NCBI GenBank assembly: GCA_964195155.1
Contig: CAXMOP010000031.1
Location: 1-52,804 of the forward strand
DNA: 52,804 nucleotides
Direction of reading: 5' to 3'
Source: JACZST01 sp964195155
Lineage (GTDB): Bacteria > Actinomycetota > Acidimicrobiia > Spongiisociales > UBA5794
The notes below the pieces were generated by a model. The model made no database searches. It had not been told where the DNA came from and worked only from the letters and a program-made list of their open reading frames with translations. The position numbers and the translations under genes are program-made. Positions 1-8,824 of this stretch are shown piece after piece. How positions within the stretch are numbered: the first letter of the stretch is position 1; every line of letters starts with the position of its first letter.

Positions 1-315
1 GTCCTGATGCTGTTGGTCTTCGGAACCATCGAGTTCGGCAGGCTGTACAACGCCCAGGTGACGCTGACCCACGCTGCTCGTGAGGGTATTCGCGACTACG
101 CAATCCACCAGGACTCCTCCCAGGCGGAGGGCGTCGCTCGGGACGCCGCATCACCAACCCTCGTCACCACGCAAATGGCGTTTGCCACCTCGGCATGTGA
201 TCCGGGCGATCCAGCCACGATGACGATCACCTACCCCTTCAGCATGGCCATCCCCTTCTTCCAGTCTGACATCGTCACATTGAGCGGAGAGGGGGTCATG
301 CGATGCGGTGGTTGA
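1..315 (+). CDS. tadE: TadE-like pilus assembly protein, 5' end cut by window
   Basis: Only the last 104 codons are visible; the start lies upstream of the window. The first visible residues form a hydrophobic stretch ending in FGTIEFGRLYNAQ, which fits the single N-terminal membrane segment of TadE pseudopilins with the conserved glutamate just before the periplasmic part. TadE proteins are minor pseudopilins processed by the prepilin peptidase and needed for Flp pilus assembly. A short extracellular domain follows with one cysteine near residue 65, and the tail is VMRCGG. The stop overlaps the start of the next gene by 13 bases, so the two are translationally coupled. The family call rests on this motif and on the clear tad genes downstream. 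Confidence 0.8.
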   Translation, partial: VLMLLVFGTIEFGRLYNAQVTLTHAAREGIRDYAIHQDSSQAEGVARDAASPTLVTTQMAFATSACDPGDPATMTITYPFSMAIPFFQSDIVTLSGEGVMRCGG

Positions 316-1352
316 GACGCGCCCGCATCCGGATCGGCACTCGGACGACAGACCAATCCGGAGCGACGATCGTCTTCATCGCGGTGGTGCTCCTCGGGCT
401 CCTGGCGATGACGGCATTTGTCATCGACTTCGGCAGGATCTGGCAGGAACGGCGAGAGCTTCAGCTCGGCGCCACTGCAGGCGCGCTTGCGATTGGCGAG
501 GACTGCGCACGTGACCTTTGCGTCGGCGGATACAGCGAGCTCAGCACCGCCGAGGCCTACGCAGACGCCAACGCCACCGACGGAGCCGCATCGATATTCG
601 CCATCGACCTCGACCTCGCCGCCCAAGAAGTCGAAGTTGTGACCGCCACCGAGAACACCAGCGGGGGCGACACCCTGGAAATGCTTTTTGCCAAGATCGT
701 CGGCTTCGACCGGATCACCGTCGGCGCCAGTGCGGCCGTTGCTTGGGGAACGCCCCTAGATGCCGCCACGATTCCACTCATCATCTCCGATTGTGAGTGG
801 GCCAAGGGACCCCCGCTCGATCCGGGTTGGCCGGGCGCCGGCTCGGTCATACTCCCCGATTCGGGCGCAGACCTCAGTGGCTATCCCATGGCAACCATCA
901 TCCTCCACAAGGGCCCTTTTGCCCCCGACGATGGGTGCACGATCCAACCCGGTCTCGATCTCCCTGGCGGCTTCGGCTGGATCGACACCAGCGAGCCCTG
1001 TGTCTCCGACGTGTCGGAGGGAGCGTGGATCGGCGCCACTACCGGCAACACGCCACCCAATAGCTGCAGCCCGGGGAGCTTCACCAACCTGTTGGGCGAG
1101 CCGGTGCTGATTCCTTACTTCTCGGACGTCCAAGGTCAGGGAACCATTGGTGACTACGAGGTTGCCGGGCTCGCAGGCTTCGTCGTCGCCGGCTACGACT
1201 TCGGCGGGCAATACAAGGCCGGGTCGGTGTCTTGTGGCCCGGGTACCAGTTGCCTGACCGGCTGGTTTGTCGACTTCGTGAGCCACGGCGGCGGCCCAGG
1301 GGGCCTCGGTGGCGCAGACCGCGGAGTCACCGTAATCAAGTTGATTGGGTAG
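303..1352 (+). CDS. TadG-like Flp pilus assembly protein
   Basis: A 349-aa protein with an N-terminal SGATIVFIAVVLLGLLAMTA membrane segment (about residues 20-44), followed by IDFGRIWQERRELQ and the alanine-rich helix typical of Tad-associated TadE/TadG proteins. These are anchored in the membrane with a large external domain and contribute to the pilus assembly machine. The extracellular part has many cysteines and a glycine-rich C-terminus, suggesting disulphide-stabilised folding outside the cell. The start ATG lies 13 bases inside tadE. No von Willebrand A motif is seen here; that domain is instead fused to TadB three genes further on. Assignment is by N-terminal motif and position; the C-terminal domain was not recognised. 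Confidence 0.75.
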   Translation: MRWLRRARIRIGTRTTDQSGATIVFIAVVLLGLLAMTAFVIDFGRIWQERRELQLGATAGALAIGEDCARDLCVGGYSELSTAEAYADANATDGAASIFAIDLDLAAQEVEVVTATENTSGGDTLEMLFAKIVGFDRITVGASAAVAWGTPLDAATIPLIISDCEWAKGPPLDPGWPGAGSVILPDSGADLSGYPMATIILHKGPFAPDDGCTIQPGLDLPGGFGWIDTSEPCVSDVSEGAWIGATTGNTPPNSCSPGSFTNLLGEPVLIPYFSDVQGQGTIGDYEVAGLAGFVVAGYDFGGQYKAGSVSCGPGTSCLTGWFVDFVSHGGGPGGLGGADRGVTVIKLIG

Positions 1353-1376
1353 GGGAATAATGAGGAGAGACCCGGT

Positions 1377-2273
1377 ATGAGCAAACGATGGTTGGGAGTG
1401 GCTGCATCGGTCGTTCTCGCTCTAGTCGGTGCGTTCCTCTTGGTGCGCTACGTCCAGGGCGCCGACGAGCGAGCCCTGGAAGGCGAGGAGACCGTCGAGG
1501 TGCTGGTCGTCACAACTGCGGTCGACCGCGGCACCGCCGCAGAGGACCTCGACGGCAAGGTGGAGATCACCCTCGTGCCGGTGAAGTTGCAGACACCGGG
1601 GAGCGTTGCAGACCTCAGCACCCTCGAAGGAACGTTCGCCTCGGTCGACCTTGTGCCGGGTGAGCAGCTGCTCTCCAGCCGCTTTGTCACTGCCGGATCG
1701 CTTGCCGTGCTTGACGACTATCCGCTGCCGGACGGTCTGCTCGAGGTCACACTGTCGCTGTCGCCCGAGCGGGCGCTCGGCGGTTCCCTGCGCCCCGGCG
1801 ATGCCGTGGCAGTGATCGCCTCCTTTGACCAGTTCACGCTGACGGGAGAAGAGCCGGTCGACGTTCAGACCCAGACCTCGGTTGGTGAAAGCGCCGAGGC
1901 CGACGAGGGCACAGTCTCGGAGCCAACGTTGGAAACGCAAACCATCACCGTCAGCACGCAGACACCGAGCTCCACGCACCTGATCATCCACCAGGCCGTC
2001 GTGACAAACGTCCAGGTAGAGCGCCTGCCGACGACGACCGACGAGGAGACCGCCGAAGAGACCGGAGTCGAGCTTGCCCCGACCGGCAACTTGCTGGTGT
2101 CGCTTGCCATGGATCCAGAGGATGTCGAGCGAACCGTGTTCACCGCGGAGTTCGGCACCGTCTGGCTCGCCCTCGAATCCGAGACCGCCAGCGGCGACAC
2201 GACCTCGATCCAAACCCGAGCCACGGTTTACGACGATCCCAACGCCGGCATCGACCAGGCAAGCATCAAATGA
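1377..2273 (+). CDS. cpaB: Flp pilus assembly protein CpaB (RcpC)
   Basis: A 298-aa protein with one N-terminal membrane segment (about residues 6-25) and a SAF domain (about residues 40-105) containing VDRGTAAEDL and VPGEQLLSSRFV, the hallmark of CpaB/RcpC. CpaB is a periplasmic or surface component of the Tad secretion system that in diderms works with the secretin; in monoderm actinobacteria it is kept without one. The region from about residue 160 to 230 is rich in Thr, Glu and Gln and looks like an extended linker. A GAGGAG site sits about 9 bases before the ATG. Its stop overlaps the start of tadZ (ATGA). Confidence 0.88.
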   Translation: MSKRWLGVAASVVLALVGAFLLVRYVQGADERALEGEETVEVLVVTTAVDRGTAAEDLDGKVEITLVPVKLQTPGSVADLSTLEGTFASVDLVPGEQLLSSRFVTAGSLAVLDDYPLPDGLLEVTLSLSPERALGGSLRPGDAVAVIASFDQFTLTGEEPVDVQTQTSVGESAEADEGTVSEPTLETQTITVSTQTPSSTHLIIHQAVVTNVQVERLPTTTDEETAEETGVELAPTGNLLVSLAMDPEDVERTVFTAEFGTVWLALESETASGDTTSIQTRATVYDDPNAGIDQASIK

Positions 2274-3460
2274 GCAACATCATCCTGGCGACGTCCAGCG
2301 CCGCGGTTGAACAACGGATACGGCGTGCGATCGCTCCGCACCACAACGGATCGCTGCGGCGGTGGCACGACAAGATCATGCTCACCGACCCCGCACGCGC
2401 GGTCAAAGAGCTGATCGCGGAGGGAGCCGACGTAGTCGGCATCGGACCAGACATCGATCTCGACATCGCTCTGCAACTGTCGAGCACGTTCGATGCGAGC
2501 CACCCGGAGATCTCGGTGGTACTCATCGCCGAGCCGACCACGGGGTTCTGGCAAAAGGCGATGCGCGCCGGTGTCCGCGACGTCCTGACGACAAAGGCCG
2601 ACGACGAAGAGATCAAACGGGTCTTCGATCGGGTGTCGGAGTCATCGAGGAGACGCCGCTCCAACCTCCTCGACGAGATCTCCGATGGGCAGCCCTCCGG
2701 AAAGGTGATCACACTGATCGCCCCAAAAGGAGGTTCCGGAAAGACCGCGCTAGCCACCAACCTGGCGGTGGCGCTGTCCCGCGGGGAGGAGAAGGTCGTG
2801 TTGATCGATCTCGACCTCCAGTTCGGCGACGTTGCCGGCTGTCTCAGCTTGCACCCCGAGAACACCATGGGAAGCCTCGCTTCGGCTCCGGATCATCTGA
2901 GTGTCACAGCGCTCAAGGTCTTTCTGACACCGATGAACGAGAACCTCTTCGTGCTCTGCGCTCCGGAGTCACCCGCAGAGGGCGAGGAAGTCACCGTTCA
3001 GGCCGTCGAGCGCGCCGTGCAACTCATCGGCGAGGAGTTCCACTACGTCGTCATTGATACCTCGGCCGGCCTCACCGAGGCAACGCTGGCCGCGATTGAG
3101 CTCTCGACCGACCTGCTGTTCATCTGCGACCTCTCTGCAGCGGCGGTACGAGCGATGCGGAAGGTCATCGATGCACTCGACCGGCTCGGGATGGACGGAG
3201 CGAAACGTCACTTCGTGCTCAACCGCGCAGACAGCAGGGTCGGCATCGAGGTCGACGAGGCAGCCGCGGTGGTCGGGCTGCCGGTGGCCATTGAAATCCC
3301 GAGCGCACGAGACGTGCCGCTGTCGATGAATCTGGGAGTTCCGGTCGTGGAGTCGGCGCCGCGAACCCGGGTGGGGAAGAGCTTCCTCTCGGTAGCGGAT
3401 CTGTTCACCGAACAACCCGCCAACCGTTCTCGACGTCGATCGGTGAGGAGCAGATCATGA
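2270..3460 (+). CDS. tadZ: TadZ/CpaE-like pilus localisation ATPase
   Basis: A 396-aa protein. The N-terminal ~130 residues resemble the atypical receiver-like domain of CpaE/TadZ; a MinD/ParA-type ATPase domain follows, with the deviant Walker A KGGSGKT at residues 153-159 and VVLIDLDLQFGD after it. TadZ proteins sit at the pole or membrane and recruit the rest of the Tad machine. The C-terminal basic tail (NRSRRRSVRSRS) is unusual and could contact membrane or nucleic acid; that is inference. ATGA overlaps both before (cpaB) and after (cpaF) show tight operon coupling. Confidence 0.88.
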   Translation: MSNIILATSSAAVEQRIRRAIAPHHNGSLRRWHDKIMLTDPARAVKELIAEGADVVGIGPDIDLDIALQLSSTFDASHPEISVVLIAEPTTGFWQKAMRAGVRDVLTTKADDEEIKRVFDRVSESSRRRRSNLLDEISDGQPSGKVITLIAPKGGSGKTALATNLAVALSRGEEKVVLIDLDLQFGDVAGCLSLHPENTMGSLASAPDHLSVTALKVFLTPMNENLFVLCAPESPAEGEEVTVQAVERAVQLIGEEFHYVVIDTSAGLTEATLAAIELSTDLLFICDLSAAAVRAMRKVIDALDRLGMDGAKRHFVLNRADSRVGIEVDEAAAVVGLPVAIEIPSARDVPLSMNLGVPVVESAPRTRVGKSFLSVADLFTEQPANRSRRRSVRSRS

Positions 3461-4848
3461 AGCTGAACGAGCGCCTGAAGCGGACCGAGGCCAATGAAAC
3501 GCGAACGTCGCAATCGTTCCGCCCGGCCGCCGCACCAACCGACACCGACCCGCTCGCCCATCTGAAGCGTCGAGCACAACAGGCGCTGTTCGCCAAACTC
3601 GGTGCCCGCCTCTACGACTCATCGCTGACCGACGCCGAGCTTCAGGACTTCGTCTCGACCGAGCTCAGCGATGTGATGGCGGGAGAGGCCATCCAATTGA
3701 CATCCGAGGAGAGTCGGGCGCTTGCCCTGCAGATTCGCGACGACATCCTCGGGTTCGGGCCGGTGCAGATGTTCCTCGACGACCCGAGCGTGACCGAGAT
3801 CATGGTCAACGCGGAGTACTCGATCTACATCGAGAGGGACGGCAAGCTCATCGAAACCGATACCCGGTTCATGTCGCGCCAGCACCTGCGCCGGGTTATC
3901 GACCGGATCGTGGCGCAGGTCGGACGGCGAATCGATGAGTCATCACCCATGGTCGACGCCCGCCTTCCCGACGGCTCACGCGTCAACGCGATCATCCCGC
4001 CACTCGCCGTCGACGGGCCGGCGCTGACGATCCGGATGTTCGCCAAGGATCCGTTCAAGGTCGACGATTTGATCGGCATGGGCACGATGACCGACACCGT
4101 CGCCAACCTGATCACCGCAGCGGTCGCCGGAAAGCTCAACATCATCGTCAGCGGCGGCACGGGTACCGGCAAGACGACGATGTTGAACGTCCTGTCGGGG
4201 TTCATTCCTGAAGGCGAGCGCATCGTCACCATCGAGGACGCCGTGGAGCTTCAACTGCACCAGCGTCACGTCGTGCGCCTGGAGAGTCGTCCGCAAAACG
4301 TCGAGCAGCGTGGCGAGGTGACGATCAGAGATCTGCTGCGCAACGCTCTGCGCATGCGACCGGACCGGATCATCATCGGCGAGGCTCGAGGCGGCGAGGC
4401 CCTCGACATGTTGCAAGCAATGAACACGGGACATGAGGGCTCATTGTCGACGGTCCACTCCAACGGCCCGCGAGACACGCTTTCTCGCCTAGAGACGATG
4501 GTCTTGATGGCCGGGATCGATCTGCCGTCCCGTGCGATTCGCGAGCAGGTCGCCTCTGCGATCGATGTCATCGTGCACCTGAGCCGTCTGCGCGATGGCA
4601 GCCGCCGGATCACCCACGTGACGGAGGTCGTCGGGATGGAGGGCGACACGATCACCACCCAGGACATTTTCACCTTCGACCATGCCGCGGGAGTCGACGC
4701 AAGCGGGAACTACCTCGGAACCCTCAACCCGACCGGTATCCGGCCGCGCTTCACCGAGCGGCTCAAGGACATTGGAATCCACTTGCCCCCCGAGGTCTTC
4801 GGCGACCCCGGCATCGTCATCAGCAACATCTCGAAGGTCGACGGGTGA
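3457..4848 (+). CDS. cpaF: CpaF/TadA secretion ATPase of the Flp pilus
   Basis: A 463-aa type II/IV secretion ATPase that powers pilus extension (and in some species retraction) at the cytoplasmic membrane. Walker A SGGTGTGKTT is at residues 232-241, the Walker B region RPDRIIIGEARGGEA at 301-315 carries the catalytic glutamate, and the His box TGHEGSLSTVHSN is at 324-336. The N-terminal domain shows the conserved ILGFGPVQMFLDDPSVTEIM segment near residue 97. Length is normal for CpaF. Starts at ATGA overlapping tadZ and ends overlapping the GTG of the next gene, placing it in the middle of the tad operon. Confidence 0.95.
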   Translation: MKLNERLKRTEANETRTSQSFRPAAAPTDTDPLAHLKRRAQQALFAKLGARLYDSSLTDAELQDFVSTELSDVMAGEAIQLTSEESRALALQIRDDILGFGPVQMFLDDPSVTEIMVNAEYSIYIERDGKLIETDTRFMSRQHLRRVIDRIVAQVGRRIDESSPMVDARLPDGSRVNAIIPPLAVDGPALTIRMFAKDPFKVDDLIGMGTMTDTVANLITAAVAGKLNIIVSGGTGTGKTTMLNVLSGFIPEGERIVTIEDAVELQLHQRHVVRLESRPQNVEQRGEVTIRDLLRNALRMRPDRIIIGEARGGEALDMLQAMNTGHEGSLSTVHSNGPRDTLSRLETMVLMAGIDLPSRAIREQVASAIDVIVHLSRLRDGSRRITHVTEVVGMEGDTITTQDIFTFDHAAGVDASGNYLGTLNPTGIRPRFTERLKDIGIHLPPEVFGDPGIVISNISKVDG

Positions 4849-6791
4849 GCCGTCGCCGGCGCACATCCGCGCACATTCTCTGGGCCGTGGCGCTGATGTT
4901 GCTGCTGTTGACGGCGGCACCTGCGGCCGGACAGACCAGCGATCCTCTCCCGCTTCGCGTGGAAGACACAGACGTCACCGGTCATCCCGAGGTCGTGTTG
5001 ACGGTGAGTGTCCCGAGCGAGTTCGTTGGTACGAACATTGACCCCGACGCCTTCACGGTCGTCGAGGATGGCATCGTGGTGGCAACCGGCGTGACCCGGC
5101 TGCCATCGGACGACCTCGAGGTCGTCCTCGTGCTCGACACGTCGGGCAGCATGGCCGGCAGCCCCCTCGCTGCTGCTCAATCGGCAGCCCTCAGCTTCGT
5201 CGAGGCCATGCCGGCGGGTGTCAACGTCGCGGTGGTCACCTTCGCCGACGGCACGGCGGCCGCCAGTGGCTTCACCACCGAGGTGGACGAGACCACGGCT
5301 GTTGTGCTTGGCATTCGGGCATCCGGCGAGACGGCGCTGTACGACGGTCTGCTGGTCGCCGCAGAACAGTTCGATCCGGCCACCCAGGCGCGGCGGACCG
5401 TGATCCTCCTCTCCGATGGAGGCGATACGGTCAGCGAGGCCACGTTGGAACATGCATTGGTGGCTCTCATCGACGGCGGCATCTCGTTCTATGCGATCGA
5501 GCTTCAGACAGCAGAGAACGATCCAGTGGCTCTGGCGCGGATAGCGGCCGCCACCGGCGGCACGATCGTTGCTGCAACCGACCCCGACGCCCTCGAAGGC
5601 ATCTTCGACGAGATCGCCGCTCAGCTCATCAACCGGTACCAGCTCACGTACGTCTCGGAGGCCTTCGGACCCGTAGCCGTCGCCGTCTCTGTCGAGGTGG
5701 AGGGGACCACGGCGGCCACGACCGAGACGCTGCGCCTGCCTGCCGCTCCCGCACCGGTGGAGCCAGCAGTGGAACCCGAGCCGGCTCCCGAACCCGTACT
5801 GGCAGCCCCTCGAGCCGGATCGTTCGTCGAGCTCACCCTGTGGCAACAAAGCACCAGTTTCTACCTCGCGCTCCTGCTGACCGCTGCCGGCCTCGTGGGT
5901 GTTGCATTCGCAACTCGCGGCGTGCAAGTGAGGAAGAAGAAGTCCGTCCTGAGCGACGACGTGCCAAAGGCGAGGATGACGAGCAGCCCGGCGCTATCGG
6001 GGATTGCGGGGCGTGCAGTTGGTCTCGCCGAACGATCGCTCCAGGGCGAGCGCGGAGGCCGCATCAACAGCTGGCTCGAAAAAGCCGGCATCTCCATGCG
6101 GCCGGCCGAATTCGTCGTGCTCGCCGCCATCGCAACCATCGTTGGCATCGCCCTCGGATACCTCATCCTCCGTATTCCTGGAGCGGTCGTTGGCGGACTG
6201 CTTGCTCTCCTGCTCGTTCGGTTGGTGGTCCAGCGGAAGGCTGCCAAGCGCCAAGCGGCGTTCGCCGAACAACTGCCAGACAGCCTCCATCTCATTTCCG
6301 GGAGTCTTCGAGCCGGCTTCGGGCTGCTGCAGGCCATCGAGGTCATCGGCTCCGAGGCGCCGTCGCCCACCGCAGAGGAGTTCCGGAGGGTCAAGGTGGA
6401 GGTCCACCTTGGGCGCGATCTCGATGATGCTCTGGGCGCGATGGCAAAGCGTGTCGGCAGCGAGGATTTCGCATGGGTGACCGATGGCATTCAGATTCAT
6501 CGCGAAGTCGGCGGTGACATCGCCGAGATCATCGACTCGGTCAACTCGACAATCCGTGCCCGCAACCAGATACGCCGACGGATCCGGGCGCTGAGTGCCG
6601 AGGGCAGGGCCTCGGCCATCGTGCTCATCCTCCTGCCGGTCGTGCTGATCGTGTTCATCACGCTCGTGAACCCCGACTACATCGGCGAGCTCACCGGTTC
6701 ATCGATCGGCCGCCTCCTGATCGCCTTCTCGGCCGCAGCCATGGTCGTGGGCGTCATCTGGATCAAGCGAATCGTCCGACTCGAGTTCTAG
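4845..6791 (+). CDS. tadB: von Willebrand A domain fused to TadB inner-membrane protein
   Basis: A 648-aa fusion. Residues 1-30 look like a Sec signal peptide (LLLTAAPAAGQ). Residues about 90-260 are a von Willebrand A domain with an intact MIDAS start DTSGS at 98-102 and a later LLSDGGDT. A proline-rich linker leads to a membrane segment near residue 338. From about residue 395 the protein is a GspF/TadB-type platform protein (SLRAGFGLLQAIEV, REVGGDIAEIID) with C-terminal membrane helices. TadB forms the inner-membrane platform under the pilus ATPase; the fused VWA domain would lie outside and could bind metal-dependent ligands. The start is GTG, overlapping the cpaF stop (GTGA). Such fusions occur in some actinobacteria, from general knowledge. 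Confidence 0.88.
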   Translation: MSRRRRTSAHILWAVALMLLLLTAAPAAGQTSDPLPLRVEDTDVTGHPEVVLTVSVPSEFVGTNIDPDAFTVVEDGIVVATGVTRLPSDDLEVVLVLDTSGSMAGSPLAAAQSAALSFVEAMPAGVNVAVVTFADGTAAASGFTTEVDETTAVVLGIRASGETALYDGLLVAAEQFDPATQARRTVILLSDGGDTVSEATLEHALVALIDGGISFYAIELQTAENDPVALARIAAATGGTIVAATDPDALEGIFDEIAAQLINRYQLTYVSEAFGPVAVAVSVEVEGTTAATTETLRLPAAPAPVEPAVEPEPAPEPVLAAPRAGSFVELTLWQQSTSFYLALLLTAAGLVGVAFATRGVQVRKKKSVLSDDVPKARMTSSPALSGIAGRAVGLAERSLQGERGGRINSWLEKAGISMRPAEFVVLAAIATIVGIALGYLILRIPGAVVGGLLALLLVRLVVQRKAAKRQAAFAEQLPDSLHLISGSLRAGFGLLQAIEVIGSEAPSPTAEEFRRVKVEVHLGRDLDDALGAMAKRVGSEDFAWVTDGIQIHREVGGDIAEIIDSVNSTIRARNQIRRRIRALSAEGRASAIVLILLPVVLIVFITLVNPDYIGELTGSSIGRLLIAFSAAAMVVGVIWIKRIVRLEF

Positions 6792-6799
6792 GAGGAGCT

Positions 6800-7714
6800 A
6801 TGCCAATTCAGGTCATCGCCGGCGCGCTAGCAGTCGCCGCCGCGGTCCCGCTGCTTCTGTTCTCGCTCGCCGCTACCGGCCAGCGATGGCCGGGAAAGAG
6901 GCGGAATGTCCTCAGCGACGTGACCGACGTTCGCCAGCACGTTCTGGGAAAAAGTGCGTGGGATCGGTTGGGCCAGCCTCTGACCGAGGGGGTTGGATCG
7001 GCCCTGGTGCGCCTATCGCCGCAGGGTTGGGCCGAGAGGATCAGTCGGAATATCGCTTTGGCCGGATGGTCCCGGAGACTCTCGGTTGAGCAGGTGATCC
7101 TGGCAAAGGCCGGATCGGCAGTCCTGGCGTTCCTATTCGGATGGTTCGGACCGATCTCGCAGATGGACCTCGGCTGGCTCGTCACTCTGCTGATCACCGG
7201 TGTCGCATTTGCGATGCCCAACATCTGGGTCCGCCGCCGCGCCGAAGAGCACCAACATCAGATTCAGATCGAGCTCCCCGACGTGCTCGACCAAATCACG
7301 ATGAGCGTGGACGCAGGCCTCGGCTTCGAGGCTGCCGTCGCCAGGGCCGCGCAGGTCGGCGAGGGCCCGCTCGCCGACGAGTTGAGTCGGACCGTCCAGG
7401 AAATGCAGCTCGGAGTCTCCCGTACCGATGCACTGCGCAACCTCGCCGAGCGCACCGAGGTCCCCGATCTTAAGAGCTTCGTGGTCACGGTCGTCCAGTC
7501 AGAGGAGTACGGCCTCCCGATCACCAAGGTGCTGAGCGTCCAGGCCGACGAGCTCCGCGACAAGCGCCGGCAGAGGGCCGAGGAGCGCGCATTGCGGATC
7601 CCGGTGCTCCTCATCTTTCCGCTCGCCTTTTGCATCTTCCCCACCATCTTCATCATTCTGCTCGGCCCGGCCCTTATTCGGATCTATCGCGACATCGGAC
7701 TCATCGCTCCCTGA
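6800..7714 (+). CDS. tadC: TadC pilus platform protein
   Basis: A 304-aa GspF-domain membrane protein. It has an N-terminal membrane helix (residues 5-23), further helices near residues 92-140 and a hydrophobic C-terminal pair (ILLIFPLAFCIFPTIFIILL). The cytoplasmic loop carries the family signature QIELPDVLDQITMSVDAGLG and FEAAVARAA. TadC partners with TadB in the membrane platform that couples the CpaF ATPase to pilin movement. A strong AGGAGG sits directly before the ATG, eight bases after the tadB stop. The signature fits TadC rather than a second TadB because it lacks a VWA or other external domain. Confidence 0.9.
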   Translation: MPIQVIAGALAVAAAVPLLLFSLAATGQRWPGKRRNVLSDVTDVRQHVLGKSAWDRLGQPLTEGVGSALVRLSPQGWAERISRNIALAGWSRRLSVEQVILAKAGSAVLAFLFGWFGPISQMDLGWLVTLLITGVAFAMPNIWVRRRAEEHQHQIQIELPDVLDQITMSVDAGLGFEAAVARAAQVGEGPLADELSRTVQEMQLGVSRTDALRNLAERTEVPDLKSFVVTVVQSEEYGLPITKVLSVQADELRDKRRQRAEERALRIPVLLIFPLAFCIFPTIFIILLGPALIRIYRDIGLIAP

Positions 7715-7723
7715 GGTGACCAC

Positions 7724-8710
7724 ATGATCGAAGCCCCACGAGACCTGCGATCGCCGAGGACCGTCGCCGAGGTCGTTGCCGGTCTCGACACGTCGGGCGA
7801 GATGTCCAGGCCGATTCCGAGCGGATTCGAGCCGCTCGACAGCGCACTGGAAGGCGGGTTCAGAACCCGCGAGCTCGCAATCGTGGGTGGCCCTCCGGGA
7901 GTGGGCAAGACGTCGGTCGCTCTGCAATGGGCTCGCCAGGCTGCTGCATCGGGAAGAGCTGCAGTATTCGCCTGCTACGAGCACGACGAAGTGTCACTGC
8001 TCGGGCGGCTCCTCGCCCAGGAGATCGGCGAGATTGGCGATGACGCTCCGGCATCCCATTACACGAGATCGGCCGTGCGGGCGGTGACCAGGGGGGAGGC
8101 GTTGCTGGAGGAAGAGTTGTCGAGCGACCCGCTTCTTCGCTCGGCGTATTCGAGGCTCGACGACTTTGCCCACCGCCTATGGCTGCTCCGTGCCTCGGGG
8201 ATCACCACCAGCCTCTCCGAACTAGAGGCGATCGTCGATGATTTTGGGTCAGGGACGATCCTGTTCATCGATTATCTCCAGAAGATCCCAGGCGGCAGCG
8301 ACATGTTGAGTGAATCCGATCGGGCGATTCGCCTCGCCGAAGGGCTCAAGGAGCTAGCCCTCGATCGCGACATCGCGGTCGTCGCAATTGTGGCCGGCGA
8401 TTCGTCTGCACTGTCGGCACGCCGGTTGCGGCTCCAGCATCTCAGAGGCTCGGCCGGTCTCGCCTATGAGGCAGACCTCGTGCTGATGATGAACGAGAAG
8501 GCTCTTGCGGTCTCCAAATCGCACTCGGCCTTCGACCCGGTACGAGCACAGGAATTCACCTCCAAGGTGGTGCTGAGCATCGACAAGAACCGGGGAGGCC
8601 CGGCGCCGATCGACCTGGAATTCACCAAGGATCTGGCCCACTTCAGACTCGAGCCGATGGGCTCGGTGGTCGAGGACCGACTGGTCGATACGCTGATGTA
8701 TCCCGAGTGA
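7724..8710 (+). CDS. stand-alone DnaB-like/RecA-fold ATPase at the end of the tad operon
   Basis: A 328-aa protein with a RecA-type ATPase core: Walker A VGGPPGVGKTS at residues 54-64 and Walker B ILFIDYLQ, the form seen in the C-terminal domain of replicative helicase DnaB. It lacks the DnaB N-terminal domain, so it is not a replicative helicase. The gene starts 9 bases after tadC with a GAGGTGA site, so it is probably co-transcribed. Its function is unknown; possibilities are DNA handling linked to DNA-uptake pili, or a regulatory ATPase of the KaiC/RadA type. The ATPase fold is well supported, the role is not. Confidence 0.7.
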   Translation: MIEAPRDLRSPRTVAEVVAGLDTSGEMSRPIPSGFEPLDSALEGGFRTRELAIVGGPPGVGKTSVALQWARQAAASGRAAVFACYEHDEVSLLGRLLAQEIGEIGDDAPASHYTRSAVRAVTRGEALLEEELSSDPLLRSAYSRLDDFAHRLWLLRASGITTSLSELEAIVDDFGSGTILFIDYLQKIPGGSDMLSESDRAIRLAEGLKELALDRDIAVVAIVAGDSSALSARRLRLQHLRGSAGLAYEADLVLMMNEKALAVSKSHSAFDPVRAQEFTSKVVLSIDKNRGGPAPIDLEFTKDLAHFRLEPMGSVVEDRLVDTLMYPE

Positions 8711-8766
8711 TGCACGCTGCCGGCTCCACCACACATATCACGTCCGCGAGCGCCATCCTGCCACGG

Positions 8767-8772
8767 TAAAGT
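8767..8772 (+). promoter_or_regulatory. possible -10 box for the sugar-binding protein gene
   Basis: TAAAGT lies about 50 bases before the start codon at 8825, in the only non-coding stretch between the DnaB-like gene and the binding protein. A convincing -35 box is not visible. A GAGGAGG ribosome binding site follows near 8810. Confidence 0.25.
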
Positions 8773-8824
8773 GATCTCGGGACAAGCTCCCATAACACCC
8801 GGCTGGACGAGGAGGGACAGAAAA

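Noticed and set aside
4710..5927. 405-codon minus-strand frame opposite the VWA-TadB gene
   Set aside because: It is antisense to a gene with clear domains, and its translation has no recognisable motif. High G+C DNA often keeps such shadow frames open.
8771..8824. Upstream GTG start for the first sugar-binding protein
   Set aside because: It would place 18 polar residues before a normal lipoprotein signal and skip the GAGGAGG site before the ATG at 8825.
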